The notes: generated by a model from the letters alone, not told the origin. A stretch of DNA of 64,000 nt from Pseudonocardia broussonetiae (GCF_013155125.1 NZ_CP053564.1:6455501-6519500); one strand, 5' to 3'; shown: positions 25,648-33,515, counted from the stretch's first letter. Numbers and translations are program-made.

Positions 25648-26178
25648 TCAGGCTCCGGTCGCGGGAGTGGAAGCGGCCTCGACGCGGGCCTTGATGCCGG
25701 CGAGCGAGGTGGCCATGTTCTTCTCGAACTCGCGCATCCGCACGAAGACGATCTTCTGCTCCTTGTCGGGCATCTCGTCGATGGCGAGGCTCAGGCCCGA
25801 GCGGCCCGGCCCCATCTGCATCCACTGCCGCAGGCGCGTGCCCTCCCCCTCGGGCTCGAGGGTGTAGCGCCACACCGCGGTCGGGTGCTCGACGTCCTCG
25901 ACCGCCCAGGCGAACACCTTCGGCTCGGCGCACTCGACGATCTCCGAGACCGTCGACCACTCGCCGAGCGCGGGGTGCTTGCTGGAGCCGCGGAACTTCG
26001 CGCCGACCGCGGGGCGGGCGTGCCCGTCGAGCCACTCGACGGACTGCAGCTCCTCGCTCATCGACGGCATCAGGGTCGGGTCCGCGACGGTCGCCCACAC
26101 CACCTCGGGGGCCGCGGCGACCCACGTGTCCACCTCGACCGTGGGGATGTCCGCGTAGGTCGCACCGGTCCACTCCAT
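25648..26178 (-). CDS. SRPBCC family protein (polyketide cyclase / START-like)
   Basis: 176 residues. 'TVEVDTWVAAAPEVVWATVADPTLMPSMSEELQSVEWLDGHARPAVGAKF' is the standard start of bacterial SRPBCC (Bet v1-like) ligand-binding proteins; 'VWRYTLEPEGEGTRLRQWMQMG' supplies later strands and a long C-terminal helix follows. The fold has a deep hydrophobic pocket, so it may bind or isomerise a hydrophobic pathway intermediate. It heads the operon: ATG 26178 follows AGGAGG, and the shared promoter lies at 26215-26247. Confidence 0.85.
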   Translation of the reverse strand: MEWTGATYADIPTVEVDTWVAAAPEVVWATVADPTLMPSMSEELQSVEWLDGHARPAVGAKFRGSSKHPALGEWSTVSEIVECAEPKVFAWAVEDVEHPTAVWRYTLEPEGEGTRLRQWMQMGPGRSGLSLAIDEMPDKEQKIVFVRMREFEKNMATSLAGIKARVEAASTPATGA

Positions 26179-26214
26179 GACGTCGCCTCCTGTGTTCGCC
26201 TGCCTGCTCGCCGA

Positions 26215-26247
26215 TAGAGTTGCTCATTTGAACTGACCTGTCAACGC
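26215..26247 (-). promoter_or_regulatory. promoter / operator element shared with 21052-21084
   Basis: On the minus strand this reads TTGACA-N17-AACTCT, a near-consensus promoter pointing at the SRPBCC-LLM-molybdopterin operon. Twenty-four of 33 bases match the element at 21052-21084 without gaps, including parts of the spacer. The adjacent HxlR gene (26301-26798) is an obvious candidate for the regulator. Confidence 0.6.
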
Positions 26248-26252
26248 AGAGG

Positions 26253-26288
26253 ACCGGCCGGACGGGGAGGATCCCCCGCCCGGCCGGT
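26253..26288 (-). terminator. strong hairpin after the HxlR gene
   Basis: Arms ACCGGCCGGACGGGG and CCCCGCCCGGCCGGT pair over 15 bases with one mismatch and a six-base loop. It lies 13 nt downstream of the HxlR stop codon and just upstream of the next operon's promoter, a sensible terminator position. Confidence 0.6.
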
Positions 26289-26300
26289 GCCGCTGCCGCC

Positions 26301-26798
26301 TCAGAGGCCGAAGCGCTGCTTGACGTCCTCGCGGTGCGTGAGCCGCTCGGGGTAGCCCGGCCCGATGTGCAGCGTGGTGTCGCCCGACGTCATCGGCTCG
26401 TGGCAGCTGCTGCAGACCACCTCGGCGACGGCGTCGTGGCCGCAGCGCTCGTGGCGCAGGAGGATCGGCGGACCCGCCTCCTCCGACAGCCACTCGTCGC
26501 CCCACTTCTGCAGCGCCATCAGCACGGGGAAGAACTCCCGGCCCTTGCGGGTGAGCACGTAGTCGTAGCGCACCGGGTCGGCCTGGTAGGCCCGCTTCTC
26601 CATCAGTCCCTCGGCGACCAGCGTCTTGAGCCGGTCGGCGAGGGTGTTGCGCGCGATGTTCAGACCCTTGTGGAAGTCGTCGAACCGCTGGATGCCGTAG
26701 AACGCCTCGCGCAGGACCAGCGGGGTCCACCAGTCCCCCAGCAGGTCCATCGCGCGGGCGATGGAGCAGGGCCAGTTCGCGAAGGATGTTCGCCTCAT
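26301..26798 (-). CDS. HxlR family winged-helix transcriptional regulator
   Basis: 165 residues. The HxlR domain covers about 10-110 ('CSIARAMDLLGDWWTPLVLREAFYGIQRFDDFHKGLNIARNTLADRLKTLVAEGLM'). The C-terminal extension has 'RCGHD..AEVVCSSCHEPM', a Cys/His set (C-x-H ... C-x2-C) that could bind zinc. The -10-like TATCAT lies six bases before ATG 26798, so the mRNA is probably leaderless. It is placed upstream of the SRPBCC-LLM-Mo operon on the same strand and is the best local candidate to act at the two shared promoter elements (inference). Confidence 0.87.
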   Translation of the reverse strand: MRRTSFANWPCSIARAMDLLGDWWTPLVLREAFYGIQRFDDFHKGLNIARNTLADRLKTLVAEGLMEKRAYQADPVRYDYVLTRKGREFFPVLMALQKWGDEWLSEEAGPPILLRHERCGHDAVAEVVCSSCHEPMTSGDTTLHIGPGYPERLTHREDVKQRFGL

Positions 26799-26804
26799 GG
26801 CGCG

Positions 26805-26810
26805 ATGATA
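26805..26810 (-). promoter_or_regulatory. -10 element giving a leaderless HxlR mRNA
   Basis: TATCAT on the minus strand ends six bases before the ATG of the HxlR gene. At this spacing transcription would begin at or next to the A of ATG. A -35 box is not clear, and no Shine-Dalgarno sequence precedes the ATG. Confidence 0.45.
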
Positions 26811-26860
26811 GCGGGTAGAGATCCGAGACTGAGCAGCTCAGCCCGGTCCACGGTCGCAGG

Positions 26861-28891
26861 TCACAGCGCAGCCGCGACGCGCGTGCCCTGGTCGATGGCC
26901 CGTTTCGCGTCGAGCTCGGCGGCCACGTCGGCCCCGCCGATGACGTGCACCGAGGCCCCGGCGTCCCGCAGCGCGTCGAGCAGGTCGCGCACGGGCTCCT
27001 GCCCCGCGCACACCACGACCGTGTCGACGGCCAGCACCCGCGCGCCCGGCCCGTCGTCGCCGTCGACGGTCAGGTGCAGACCGGCGTCGTCGATCCGGAC
27101 GTAGCCGACCCCGGCGATCTGCTCGACGCCCTTGGCCGCGAGCGCGGCCCGGTGCACCCACCCGGTGGTCAGCCCGAGCCGGGACCCGATCCGCCCGGGC
27201 GTGCGCTGCAGCAGGTAGACCTGCCGCGGCGAGCTTTCCGGCTCCGGCGCCACGAGCGCCCCCGCGGCCAGGTCCGGCTGCGTGACGCCCCACTCGCGGC
27301 GCCAGGCCGCGAGGTCGGTCGTCGGCGAGGTCGTGTGGGTGAGGAACTCGCTGACGTCGACGCCGATCCCGCCTGCGCCGATCACCGCGACCCGCTCCCC
27401 CACCGGCGCGCCCAGCACCGCCTCGGCGTAGCTGACGACCATGGGGTGGTCGATGCCCGGGATGTCGGGCATCCGCGGCTCCACCCCCGTCGCGAGCACG
27501 ACCTCGTCGAAGCCGCCGTCGAGGATGCGCCGCGCCGTGACCCGCTCGCCCAGGTGCACGGTGACGCCGGTGAGCTCCAGGCGGCGGGCGTAGTAGCGGA
27601 TCGTCTCGGCGAACTCCTCCTTGCCCGGGATGCGCCGCGCGATGGCGAACTGGCCGCCGATGTCGTCGTTCGCCTCGAACAGCTCGACCGCGTGCCCGCG
27701 CTCGGCCGCCGTGACCGCCGCGGCGAGCCCCGCCGGGCCCGCCCCCACCACGGCGACGCGGCGCCGCGCCGGCGCCGGGCCCAGGACGAGCTCGGTCTCG
27801 CGCCCGGCCCGCGGGTTGACCAGGCAGCTCATCGGGCGCCCGGAGAAGACGTGGTCCAGGCAGGCCTGGTTGCACCCGATGCAGGTGTTGATCTCGTCGG
27901 CCCGGTCGGCGGCGGCCTTGCTGATCCACTCCGGGTCGGCGAGGAACGGCCGCGCCATCGACACCATGTCGGCGTCGCCGCGGGCCAGCACCTCCTCCGC
28001 CACCTCCGGCATGTTGATCCGGTTCGACGTGATCACCGGGATGCCGACGGCCGGGCGCAGCATCGCCGTGACCGACGTGAACGCCGCGCGCGGCACCGAG
28101 GTCGCGATCGTGGGGACGCGCGCCTCGTGCCACCCGATCCCGGTGTTGATGAGGTCGGCGCCCGCCGCCTCGACCTCCTTGCCGAGCGCGACGACCTCCT
28201 CCCAGCTCTGGCCGCCCTCCACCAGGTCGGCCATGGAGAGGCGGTAGACGATGAGGAAGTCCTCGCCCACGGCGGCGCGGGAGGCCTCCACCACCTCGAC
28301 GGCGAAGCGGCGCCGGTTCTCCGGCGTGCCGCCCCACTCGTCCTCGCGGTGGTTGGTGCGCGGGGCGAGGAAGGTGTTGATGAGGTAGCCCTCGGACCCC
28401 ATGATCTCGATGCCGTCGTAGCCGCCCGCGCGGGCCAGCGCCGCGCAGCGCCCGTAGCTGTCGACCAGCTCCCGGATCTCGTGCTCCTCCAGCGGCCGGG
28501 GCACGTACGTGTTGATCGGCGCGCGGATCGCCGAGGGCGCCACCAGGCCGGGCTGCTTGGAGTAGCGCCCCGCGTGCAGCACCTGCAGCGCGATCCGGCC
28601 GCCCGCCTCGTGCACCGCGTCGGTGACGATCCGGTGGGCCGGCAGCTGCGACGGGTCGTCGAGGAGCGAGCCGCCCTCGTCGAGCACGCCGTTCGCGTGC
28701 GGCGCGTAGCCGCCGGTGACCATCAGGGCGACGCCGGCCCGGGCGCGCTCGGCGAAGTAGGCGGCCAGCCGCGGCGCGTCCGCGGGGTCGTCCTCCAGGC
28801 CGGTGTGCATCGAGCCCATGACGATCCGGTTGGGCAGCGTGAACGGACCGAGCTCGAGCGGGGTGAACAGGTGCGGGTAGCGCTCGCTCAC
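26861..28891 (-). CDS. fadH: NADPH-dependent 2,4-dienoyl-CoA reductase-like flavin/Fe-S oxidoreductase
   Basis: 676 residues, the length of E. coli FadH. Residues 1-350 form an Old-Yellow-Enzyme barrel ('NRIVMGSMHTGLED', 'YDGIEIMGSEGYLINTFLAPRTNHREDEWGG', 'INTGIGWHEARVPTI', which contain the FadH catalytic Tyr and His). A Cys cluster 'CIGCNQACL...SCLVNP' (C-x2-C-x3-C-x11-C) binds [4Fe-4S]. The rest is FAD/NADP binding ('VAVVGAGPAGLAAAVTAAERGH', 'VAVIGAGGIGVDVSEF'). It reduces dienoyl-CoA esters during unsaturated-acid oxidation. GTG 28891 overlaps the transporter's stop by four bases, so it is the second gene of a two-gene operon. A different enoate substrate remains possible. Confidence 0.88.
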   Translation of the reverse strand: MSERYPHLFTPLELGPFTLPNRIVMGSMHTGLEDDPADAPRLAAYFAERARAGVALMVTGGYAPHANGVLDEGGSLLDDPSQLPAHRIVTDAVHEAGGRIALQVLHAGRYSKQPGLVAPSAIRAPINTYVPRPLEEHEIRELVDSYGRCAALARAGGYDGIEIMGSEGYLINTFLAPRTNHREDEWGGTPENRRRFAVEVVEASRAAVGEDFLIVYRLSMADLVEGGQSWEEVVALGKEVEAAGADLINTGIGWHEARVPTIATSVPRAAFTSVTAMLRPAVGIPVITSNRINMPEVAEEVLARGDADMVSMARPFLADPEWISKAAADRADEINTCIGCNQACLDHVFSGRPMSCLVNPRAGRETELVLGPAPARRRVAVVGAGPAGLAAAVTAAERGHAVELFEANDDIGGQFAIARRIPGKEEFAETIRYYARRLELTGVTVHLGERVTARRILDGGFDEVVLATGVEPRMPDIPGIDHPMVVSYAEAVLGAPVGERVAVIGAGGIGVDVSEFLTHTTSPTTDLAAWRREWGVTQPDLAAGALVAPEPESSPRQVYLLQRTPGRIGSRLGLTTGWVHRAALAAKGVEQIAGVGYVRIDDAGLHLTVDGDDGPGARVLAVDTVVVCAGQEPVRDLLDALRDAGASVHVIGGADVAAELDAKRAIDQGTRVAAAL

Positions 28892-30240
28892 GTGGCCACC
28901 GCCGGGACCGCGCCGGGCGCCGCCGTCGTCCCCTCCTCGTCGGGCGCGCCGAGCAGGCGCAGCGACACCAGCGTGATCACGCCCATGACCGTCACGTAGA
29001 CCACGACCGACAGCAGCGAGCCCGTCGACGCGAGCAGCGAGGTCATGATGAGCGGGGCGAACCCGCCGCCGACCACGTTGGACAGCTGGTAGCCCAGTGA
29101 CGCCCCGCTGTAGCGCAGGTGCACCGGGAACGACTCGCTGAACAGGGCCGCCGTCGGGCCGTACATGATGCCGCCGATCCCCATGGCGACCACGACGCCC
29201 GTGCCGACCAGCAGGGGGTCGCCGCTGGCGACGAGCGCGGCGAACGGCAGCAGCCACAGCAGCGTGAGGACGACGCCGGTGCCGAACACGCGGCGCCGGC
29301 CGTACCGGTCGCTCCACGACGACGCCGGGAAGACCAGCGCGGCCATGGCCGCCGCCCCGATGATGATGATGACCAGCATGGTCTCGCGCGGGATGCCGAG
29401 GGTGCCGGTGGCGTAGGCCAGGGTGCCGGTGGTGAAGACGTAGAAGGAGCCGCCGACCACGAGGAACACGCCGATGGTGACGAGGATGCGCCCGGGGTGC
29501 TTGCGGATGACCTCGACGACGGGAGAGCGGGGCACCGAGGTCGTCCGGTTCGCGATGTCGCGGAACGCCGGGGTCTCGTGCAGCCGCAGCTGCATGGCCA
29601 GCGCGACGAGCACGAGCAGGCCGCCGATGACGAACGGGATGCGCCAGCCGTAGGCCAGGAACGCCGGCCCGCCGACCAGGTTGACCACGACGAGGAACGT
29701 GGCGCTGGACAGGCCGAGCCCGACCGGCAGGCCGACCTGGGCCCAGGCGCCGTAGGCCCCGCGCTTGCCCGGCGGCGCGTACTCGGTGGCGAGCAGGACC
29801 GCCCCGCCCCACTGCCCGCCCAGTGCCAGGCCCTGCAGCACGCGCAGCAGCGTGAGCAGGACCGGCGCGGCGAGGCCGAGGGTGGCGAAGCCGGGCAGCA
29901 CGGCGATGAGCAGCGTCGCGACCGCCATCAGCAGCAGCGCGACGACCAGCGCGGGCTTGCGTCCCCGGCGGTCGCCGAAGTGCCCGAACAGCGCCCCGCC
30001 CAGCGGCCGGACGATGAAGCCGACCGCGACCGTCGCGAACGAGGAGAGGGTGGCGGCCAGCGGGCTGAAGTCCGCGGAGAAGAAGACCGCGGGGAACACG
30101 ATCGCCGCGGCGGTCGTGTAGAGGAAGAAGTCGTACCACTCGGTCGACTGCGCCATCAGGGTCGTGAAGCGCACCCGCCTGAGCTCGGCGCTCGACGGGC
30201 TCGCAGCGGCTCCCGCCGCTGGTGCTGACGATCCGGACAT
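28888..30240 (-). CDS. MFS transporter, metabolite:H+ symporter (MHS) type
   Basis: 450 residues, about twelve hydrophobic segments. 'STEWYDFFLYTTAAAIVFPAVFF' at the start, 'VGFIVRPLGGALFGHFGDRRGRKPALV' (MFS motif A between TM2 and TM3) and 'LRVLQGLALGGQWGGAVLLATEYAPPGKRGAYGAWAQVG' are hallmark MHS family segments (ShiA/ProP/KgtP-like). It imports an organic acid or betaine with protons. It is translationally coupled to the FadH-like gene, so it probably imports that enzyme's precursor. Its promoter lies in the 30241-30473 divergent gap. Confidence 0.9.
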   Translation of the reverse strand: MSGSSAPAAGAAASPSSAELRRVRFTTLMAQSTEWYDFFLYTTAAAIVFPAVFFSADFSPLAATLSSFATVAVGFIVRPLGGALFGHFGDRRGRKPALVVALLLMAVATLLIAVLPGFATLGLAAPVLLTLLRVLQGLALGGQWGGAVLLATEYAPPGKRGAYGAWAQVGLPVGLGLSSATFLVVVNLVGGPAFLAYGWRIPFVIGGLLVLVALAMQLRLHETPAFRDIANRTTSVPRSPVVEVIRKHPGRILVTIGVFLVVGGSFYVFTTGTLAYATGTLGIPRETMLVIIIIGAAAMAALVFPASSWSDRYGRRRVFGTGVVLTLLWLLPFAALVASGDPLLVGTGVVVAMGIGGIMYGPTAALFSESFPVHLRYSGASLGYQLSNVVGGGFAPLIMTSLLASTGSLLSVVVYVTVMGVITLVSLRLLGAPDEEGTTAAPGAVPAVAT

Positions 30241-30355
30241 GGGACCTCCCGGTGGACGTGCGCGGCCCCGGACGGGGCGCGCGGATGGGGTTCTCGACGC
30301 CGCGTCCGGACTCGGTCAGCGGCTGTGGCGCGGAACACTAACAGCGCGAGTAGCT

Positions 30356-30420
30356 TGTTACAACTGACTCCGCCAGACAGGTGTGAAAGCTTTTGACCAG
30401 TAGAGGTTCGTGTTACAACT
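30356..30420. promoter_or_regulatory. direct repeat TGTTACAACT in the divergent gap
   Basis: The ten-base sequence TGTTACAACT occurs at 30356-30365 and again at 30411-30420, both containing the small dyad GTT-AC-AAC. The second copy overlaps a likely -10 region, with TTGACC at 30393-30398 ahead of it, for the LLM gene at 30474. The copies are placed so that one regulator could control both the transporter (minus) and LLM (plus) genes. The 233-nt gap otherwise holds nothing recognisable. Confidence 0.45.
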
Positions 30421-30473
30421 CACCGACGCCTGCGTCGCCCCTGACGCACTCCCCCACTCCGAGGAGACCTGCA

Positions 30474-31472
30474 ATGCGGCTCGGAACCTCGCTCCGTTTC
30501 GTCTATCCGTCCGGTCCCCACTCGATGCGCGCCTACCACGACCACGTCGTGGTGCGGGGCGAGTTCAGCGACATCCCGCTCGGCACGCAGGACGTCCGGC
30601 AGCAGGCCGCGAACCTGCTCGAGCTGGCCGGGACCGCATCGGAGGCCGGCTTCGACTTCCTGCTCGTCGGCGACAGCCACACCTCGTCGTTCTCCAACGC
30701 CTTCGCGCCCACGCCCACGCTGGCGCGGATGCTCGCGGTCACCGGGGACATGCCCGTCGGCCTGCTCTACCTGGCCCCGTTCCACCACCCCGTCATCGCG
30801 GCGGAGCAGGTCGGCACCCTCGCGGCGTTCGCGCCGGAGCCGCTCACGCTCGTCCTGGGCAACGGCGACGTGTCGGCGCACTTCGAGGCGTTCGGCATCA
30901 CGCGGGCGAGCCGCGCCCGCCGCACCGAGGAGCAGATCCAGCTCATCCGACGGCTGCTCGCGGGCGAGTCGGTGACGCACTCCAGCCCGTACGTGACGCT
31001 GAACAACGCCTCGATCAACCCGGTCCCGCGGGTGCCGACGCCGATCTGGATCGCCGCGCAGAAGGGCGCCGCGATCGAGCGCGCCGGACGCCTGGGCGAC
31101 GGGTGGGAGACCGCACCCGGGACGTCACCGGAGCTGCTGGTCGAGCAGCTCGGGGTGTACCGCCGGGCCTGCGCGGAGTCCGGCCGCACGCCGAACGCGA
31201 TCCTGCGGCGCGACATCTTCGTGGCCGCGACGGACGAGGAGGCGTGGGCCGCCGTCGGCCCGGTGCTCGCCGCCGGCTACCGCGGCTTCGGCCAGGAGCG
31301 GGAGAGCTCGCTGGTGGGCAGCGCCGAGACGGTGGTCGACCGGCTGCGCTGGTACCACGGGCTGGGGTTCGACTTCGTGCTCGTCCGGCACATCGTCGGC
31401 GACCACGGCCTGATCCTGGACTCGATGCGGCGCATCGGCGACGACGTCTTGCCGAAGATCCGGGACCTCTGA
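30474..31472 (+). CDS. LLM class flavin-dependent oxidoreductase
   Basis: 332 residues from ATG 30474, which follows GAGGAG. 'LGTSLRFVYPSGPHSMRAYHDHV', 'EAGFDFLLVGDSHTSSFSNAFAPTPTLARMLAVTGDMPVGLLYLAPFHHPVIAAEQVGTLAAF' and 'VPTPIWIAAQKGAAIERAGRLGDGWETAPG' place it in the luciferase-like superfamily. The cofactor may be F420 or FMN. It overlaps the following HxlR gene by one base (TGATG) and is divergent from the MHS transporter / FadH operon. With 5066-6310 and 24600-25646 it makes three LLM enzymes in the window, none closely alike. Confidence 0.88.
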   Translation: MRLGTSLRFVYPSGPHSMRAYHDHVVVRGEFSDIPLGTQDVRQQAANLLELAGTASEAGFDFLLVGDSHTSSFSNAFAPTPTLARMLAVTGDMPVGLLYLAPFHHPVIAAEQVGTLAAFAPEPLTLVLGNGDVSAHFEAFGITRASRARRTEEQIQLIRRLLAGESVTHSSPYVTLNNASINPVPRVPTPIWIAAQKGAAIERAGRLGDGWETAPGTSPELLVEQLGVYRRACAESGRTPNAILRRDIFVAATDEEAWAAVGPVLAAGYRGFGQERESSLVGSAETVVDRLRWYHGLGFDFVLVRHIVGDHGLILDSMRRIGDDVLPKIRDL

Positions 31473-31855
31473 TGGGTCGTCCGGACGGGGTGGCGCACGA
31501 CGGCTGCCCCATCGCCCGGACGTCGGCGCTGCTGCGCGACTCGTGGACGGTGCTCGTCGTGCGCGACCTCGGCGACGGCCTGCACCGCTTCGACGACCTC
31601 GTCGCGCACCTCGGGATCTCGCGCACCGTGCTGGCCGGGCGCCTGGCCGAGCTGGTCGCGGTCGGGGCGGTGGAGCGCGTCGACTACCGCGAGCCCGGGT
31701 CCCGGCGGCGCCAGGAGTACCACCTGACGGCCGCGGGCGAGGAGCTCGGCCCGGTGCTGGCCGCGATGGGGACGTGGGGCAGGCGGCACCTGCCGCGGGC
31801 CCTCCCGCGCACCGGCCGCGCGAGACGTCTTCCGTCCGCGCCCCGCACTGGTTAG
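31472..31855 (+). CDS. HxlR family transcriptional regulator
   Basis: 127 residues, essentially a bare winged-helix domain: 'CPIARTSALLRDSWTVLVVRDLGDGLHRFDDLVAHLGISRTVLAGRLAELVAVGAVERVDY' with a Cys near residue 11, as in redox- or ligand-sensing HxlR proteins. ATG 31472 overlaps the LLM stop (TGATG), so the two are translationally coupled. Probable local regulator of the LLM gene and of the divergent transporter/FadH operon, with TGTTACAACT as candidate site (inference). Confidence 0.87.
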   Translation: MGRPDGVAHDGCPIARTSALLRDSWTVLVVRDLGDGLHRFDDLVAHLGISRTVLAGRLAELVAVGAVERVDYREPGSRRRQEYHLTAAGEELGPVLAAMGTWGRRHLPRALPRTGRARRLPSAPRTG

Positions 31856-31884
31856 CCTGTCCTCAGTCGGAGGAGGAGGGGCTC

Positions 31885-32301
31885 GTGTCGCTGCGACTGC
31901 CCGTGGGCGAGGTGACCGTGCTGCTGGGCCCGAGCGTGGCGCGCCGCCGGATGATGAACCGGCTCGACGACGCCACCGGCCGCTGCGCCGACGGGCACGA
32001 CGCCGGGGTGCACCGCCTCGGCGCCCGGCCGGTCGACCCGCTGGCCGTCCGGCTCGCGGCGCTCGACGCGGTCGAGCCCGGGCGGGTGGCGATCCTGCTG
32101 GTCGACCGCTTCACCGACGGTCTCGCCGCCGCGGAGCGCCGGGCCGTGCTGGCCCGGCTGCCCGCCGTGGCGGCGTCGGGGGTGGCCGTCCTCGTCGACG
32201 ACGCCGACCCGGTGGCCGGGATGGCCGTGGCCGACGGCGCGCTGCGCGTCGACCGGACCGGCGACGTGCAGGTCGAGCAGCTGGCCTACCTGGCCTCGTA
32301 G
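31885..32301 (+). CDS. small degenerate ABC-ATPase-like protein
   Basis: 138 residues from GTG 31885, which has GGAGGAGG ahead. The sequence looks like an ABC ATPase stripped to its ends: 'EVTVLLGPSVARRRMMNRL' sits where Walker A would be but lacks the GK[ST] residues, and 'GRVAILLVDRFTDGLAAAERRAVLARL...GVAVLVDDADPV..MAVADGALRVD' resembles the Walker B / H-loop end with the key Glu and His missing. The helical and signature-motif part is gone. It is unlikely to hydrolyse ATP. Function unknown; it could be a nucleotide-free binding relic. Confidence 0.6.
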   Translation: MSLRLPVGEVTVLLGPSVARRRMMNRLDDATGRCADGHDAGVHRLGARPVDPLAVRLAALDAVEPGRVAILLVDRFTDGLAAAERRAVLARLPAVAASGVAVLVDDADPVAGMAVADGALRVDRTGDVQVEQLAYLAS

Positions 32302-32315
32302 GGCCGTCGCTCCGC

Positions 32316-32606
32316 TCAGCGGGGCTCGTAGGTGAGGCAGTCGGCGTTGTCGGCGCCGGCGCCCACGCTCACCGACGCGGCGGTGCACTCGAGCTTCTCG
32401 TTGTAGCGGCACTCCGAGCGGTGGCAGGCACCGACGAGGCCGTTGTCGGCGCTGCCGCCGCGGAACGAGATCTCGACGAAGGTGCCGCAGTGGGCATGGT
32501 CGCCGCCGATGGTGATGGCGCCCGCGTGGCAGCTGCTGCTCTCGTTGTAGGAGCAGGAGGTCACGGAGCAGTCCTGCACCTGGGGCATGTTCTGGGTCGA
32601 GGTCAT
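32316..32606 (-). CDS. DUF1540 domain-containing protein (two Cys-rich repeats)
   Basis: 96 residues from ATG 32606. Two DUF1540 units are visible: 'VQDCSVTSCSYNESSSCHAGAITIG' and 'VGACHRSECRYNEKLECTAASVSVG', each with spaced Cys residues and followed by 'HAHCGTF' / 'NADCLTY'. Such units are thought to bind a metal and occur in actinobacteria and clostridia, with no known activity. The ribosome site is weak, so an upstream start is possible but would add a composition-biased tail. Convergent with the small ABC-like gene, 14 nt between stops. Confidence 0.8.
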   Translation of the reverse strand: MTSTQNMPQVQDCSVTSCSYNESSSCHAGAITIGGDHAHCGTFVEISFRGGSADNGLVGACHRSECRYNEKLECTAASVSVGAGADNADCLTYEPR

Positions 32607-32859
32607 GGGAGAAGGATGCGGAACCGGACAGGGGCCCGCCACCGAAGTCAGCCTGACCTCACCGATGATCAGTCCGGCCTGAGTTGCCGGAGCGACCAGC
32701 GGCGACGTGTTCCCAAACACCGGGATCCCATGGCCCACATCACACGGCAGTAGGCCCGTACGGGTGATGCGCGTCGGACCCGGACGCGCTCGTTCCTGCA
32801 CTGTGGGACCGCCGGCGCCCCGTGTTGACACCCCGGTCGCGGTGATCGACGGTGGTCCC

Positions 32860-32934
32860 GTGCCCAGGACCCCCGTGCTGACGCGTCGTCGTCACGTGGA
32901 CCTGCTGCGGGTCACCTCCAGCGCCTGTCGCTGA
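32860..32934 (+). CDS. putative leader peptide (RRHVDLLR type)
   Basis: A 24-residue reading frame ends 'LTRRRHVDLLRVTSSACR'. This RRHVDL.R..S..C ending is the hallmark of short leader peptides found ahead of sulfur-metabolism genes in actinobacteria. A single Cys just before the stop suits cysteine-sensitive attenuation. The start is uncertain: GTG 32860 is chosen, GTG 32842 is possible, and TTGACA at 32825-32830 may be a -35 box. It sits 92 nt before the OsmC gene. The surrounding 420-nt gap (32607-33026) holds nothing else I can name. Confidence 0.6.
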   Translation: MPRTPVLTRRRHVDLLRVTSSACR

Positions 32935-33026
32935 GCCCGCCGCCGCACCTCCCCCCGTCCGGTCCCGCCCGCGCACCCGTGCGCCGCGGCGGTGCCGCGC
33001 GGTCCCGTACCGACAGAAGGATCATC

Positions 33027-33515
33027 ATGGCTGTGCGCCCCAAGGAGACCGTCGTCCCGTTCGCCGTCCACGGCGAGGGCACCGGCGTCCTCCAGACCCT
33101 CACCGCGGCCGGCGACGCCGGTCACGTGTTCCGCGCCGACGCCTACCCCGCGTTCGGCGGCGAGGACTCCGCCCCCAGCCCCCTGTTCTACGCGCTCGGC
33201 GCGCTGACCTCGTGCAACCAGGTCACGGCGAGCCTCGTCGCGAAGGACCTCGGGATCACCCTCGGCGCCTGGACCTTCGACGTCCGGGGCGACCTCGACA
33301 CCGCCGTGCTCGTCGGCGGCGCCGACGGGAACGCCAACTTCGACCGCGTCGAGGTGCGGGCGAGCGTGGAGACCGACGCCGACGAGGAGCAGTTCGCGAC
33401 GCTGGTCTCCGAGACCGCGCGCCGCTGCCCGGTCACCCAGCTGTTCCAGCGCAGCGGCCTGGAGTTCGCCAACGACTGGACGCGGGCCCCGCTGCCCGCG
33501 ACCGTCGGAGCCTGA
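33027..33515 (+). CDS. OsmC family protein (thiol peroxidase fold)
   Basis: 162 residues from ATG 33027 (AGAAGG upstream). 'SPLFYALGALTSCNQVTASLVAKDLGI' carries the peroxidatic-type Cys and 'LVSETARRCPVTQLFQRSG' the second Cys, the two conserved positions of OsmC/YhfA proteins, which reduce organic peroxides or act on sulfur species. It lies behind a RRHVDLLR-type leader peptide, suggesting sulfur- or cysteine-linked control. A strong hairpin follows its stop. Confidence 0.88.
   Translation: MAVRPKETVVPFAVHGEGTGVLQTLTAAGDAGHVFRADAYPAFGGEDSAPSPLFYALGALTSCNQVTASLVAKDLGITLGAWTFDVRGDLDTAVLVGGADGNANFDRVEVRASVETDADEEQFATLVSETARRCPVTQLFQRSGLEFANDWTRAPLPATVGA

Noticed and set aside
28892..30139. Extension of the FadH-like frame upstream of 28891
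   Set aside because: The frame is open to 30139 but only as a shadow of the MFS gene in another frame; FadH homology starts at GTG 28891.
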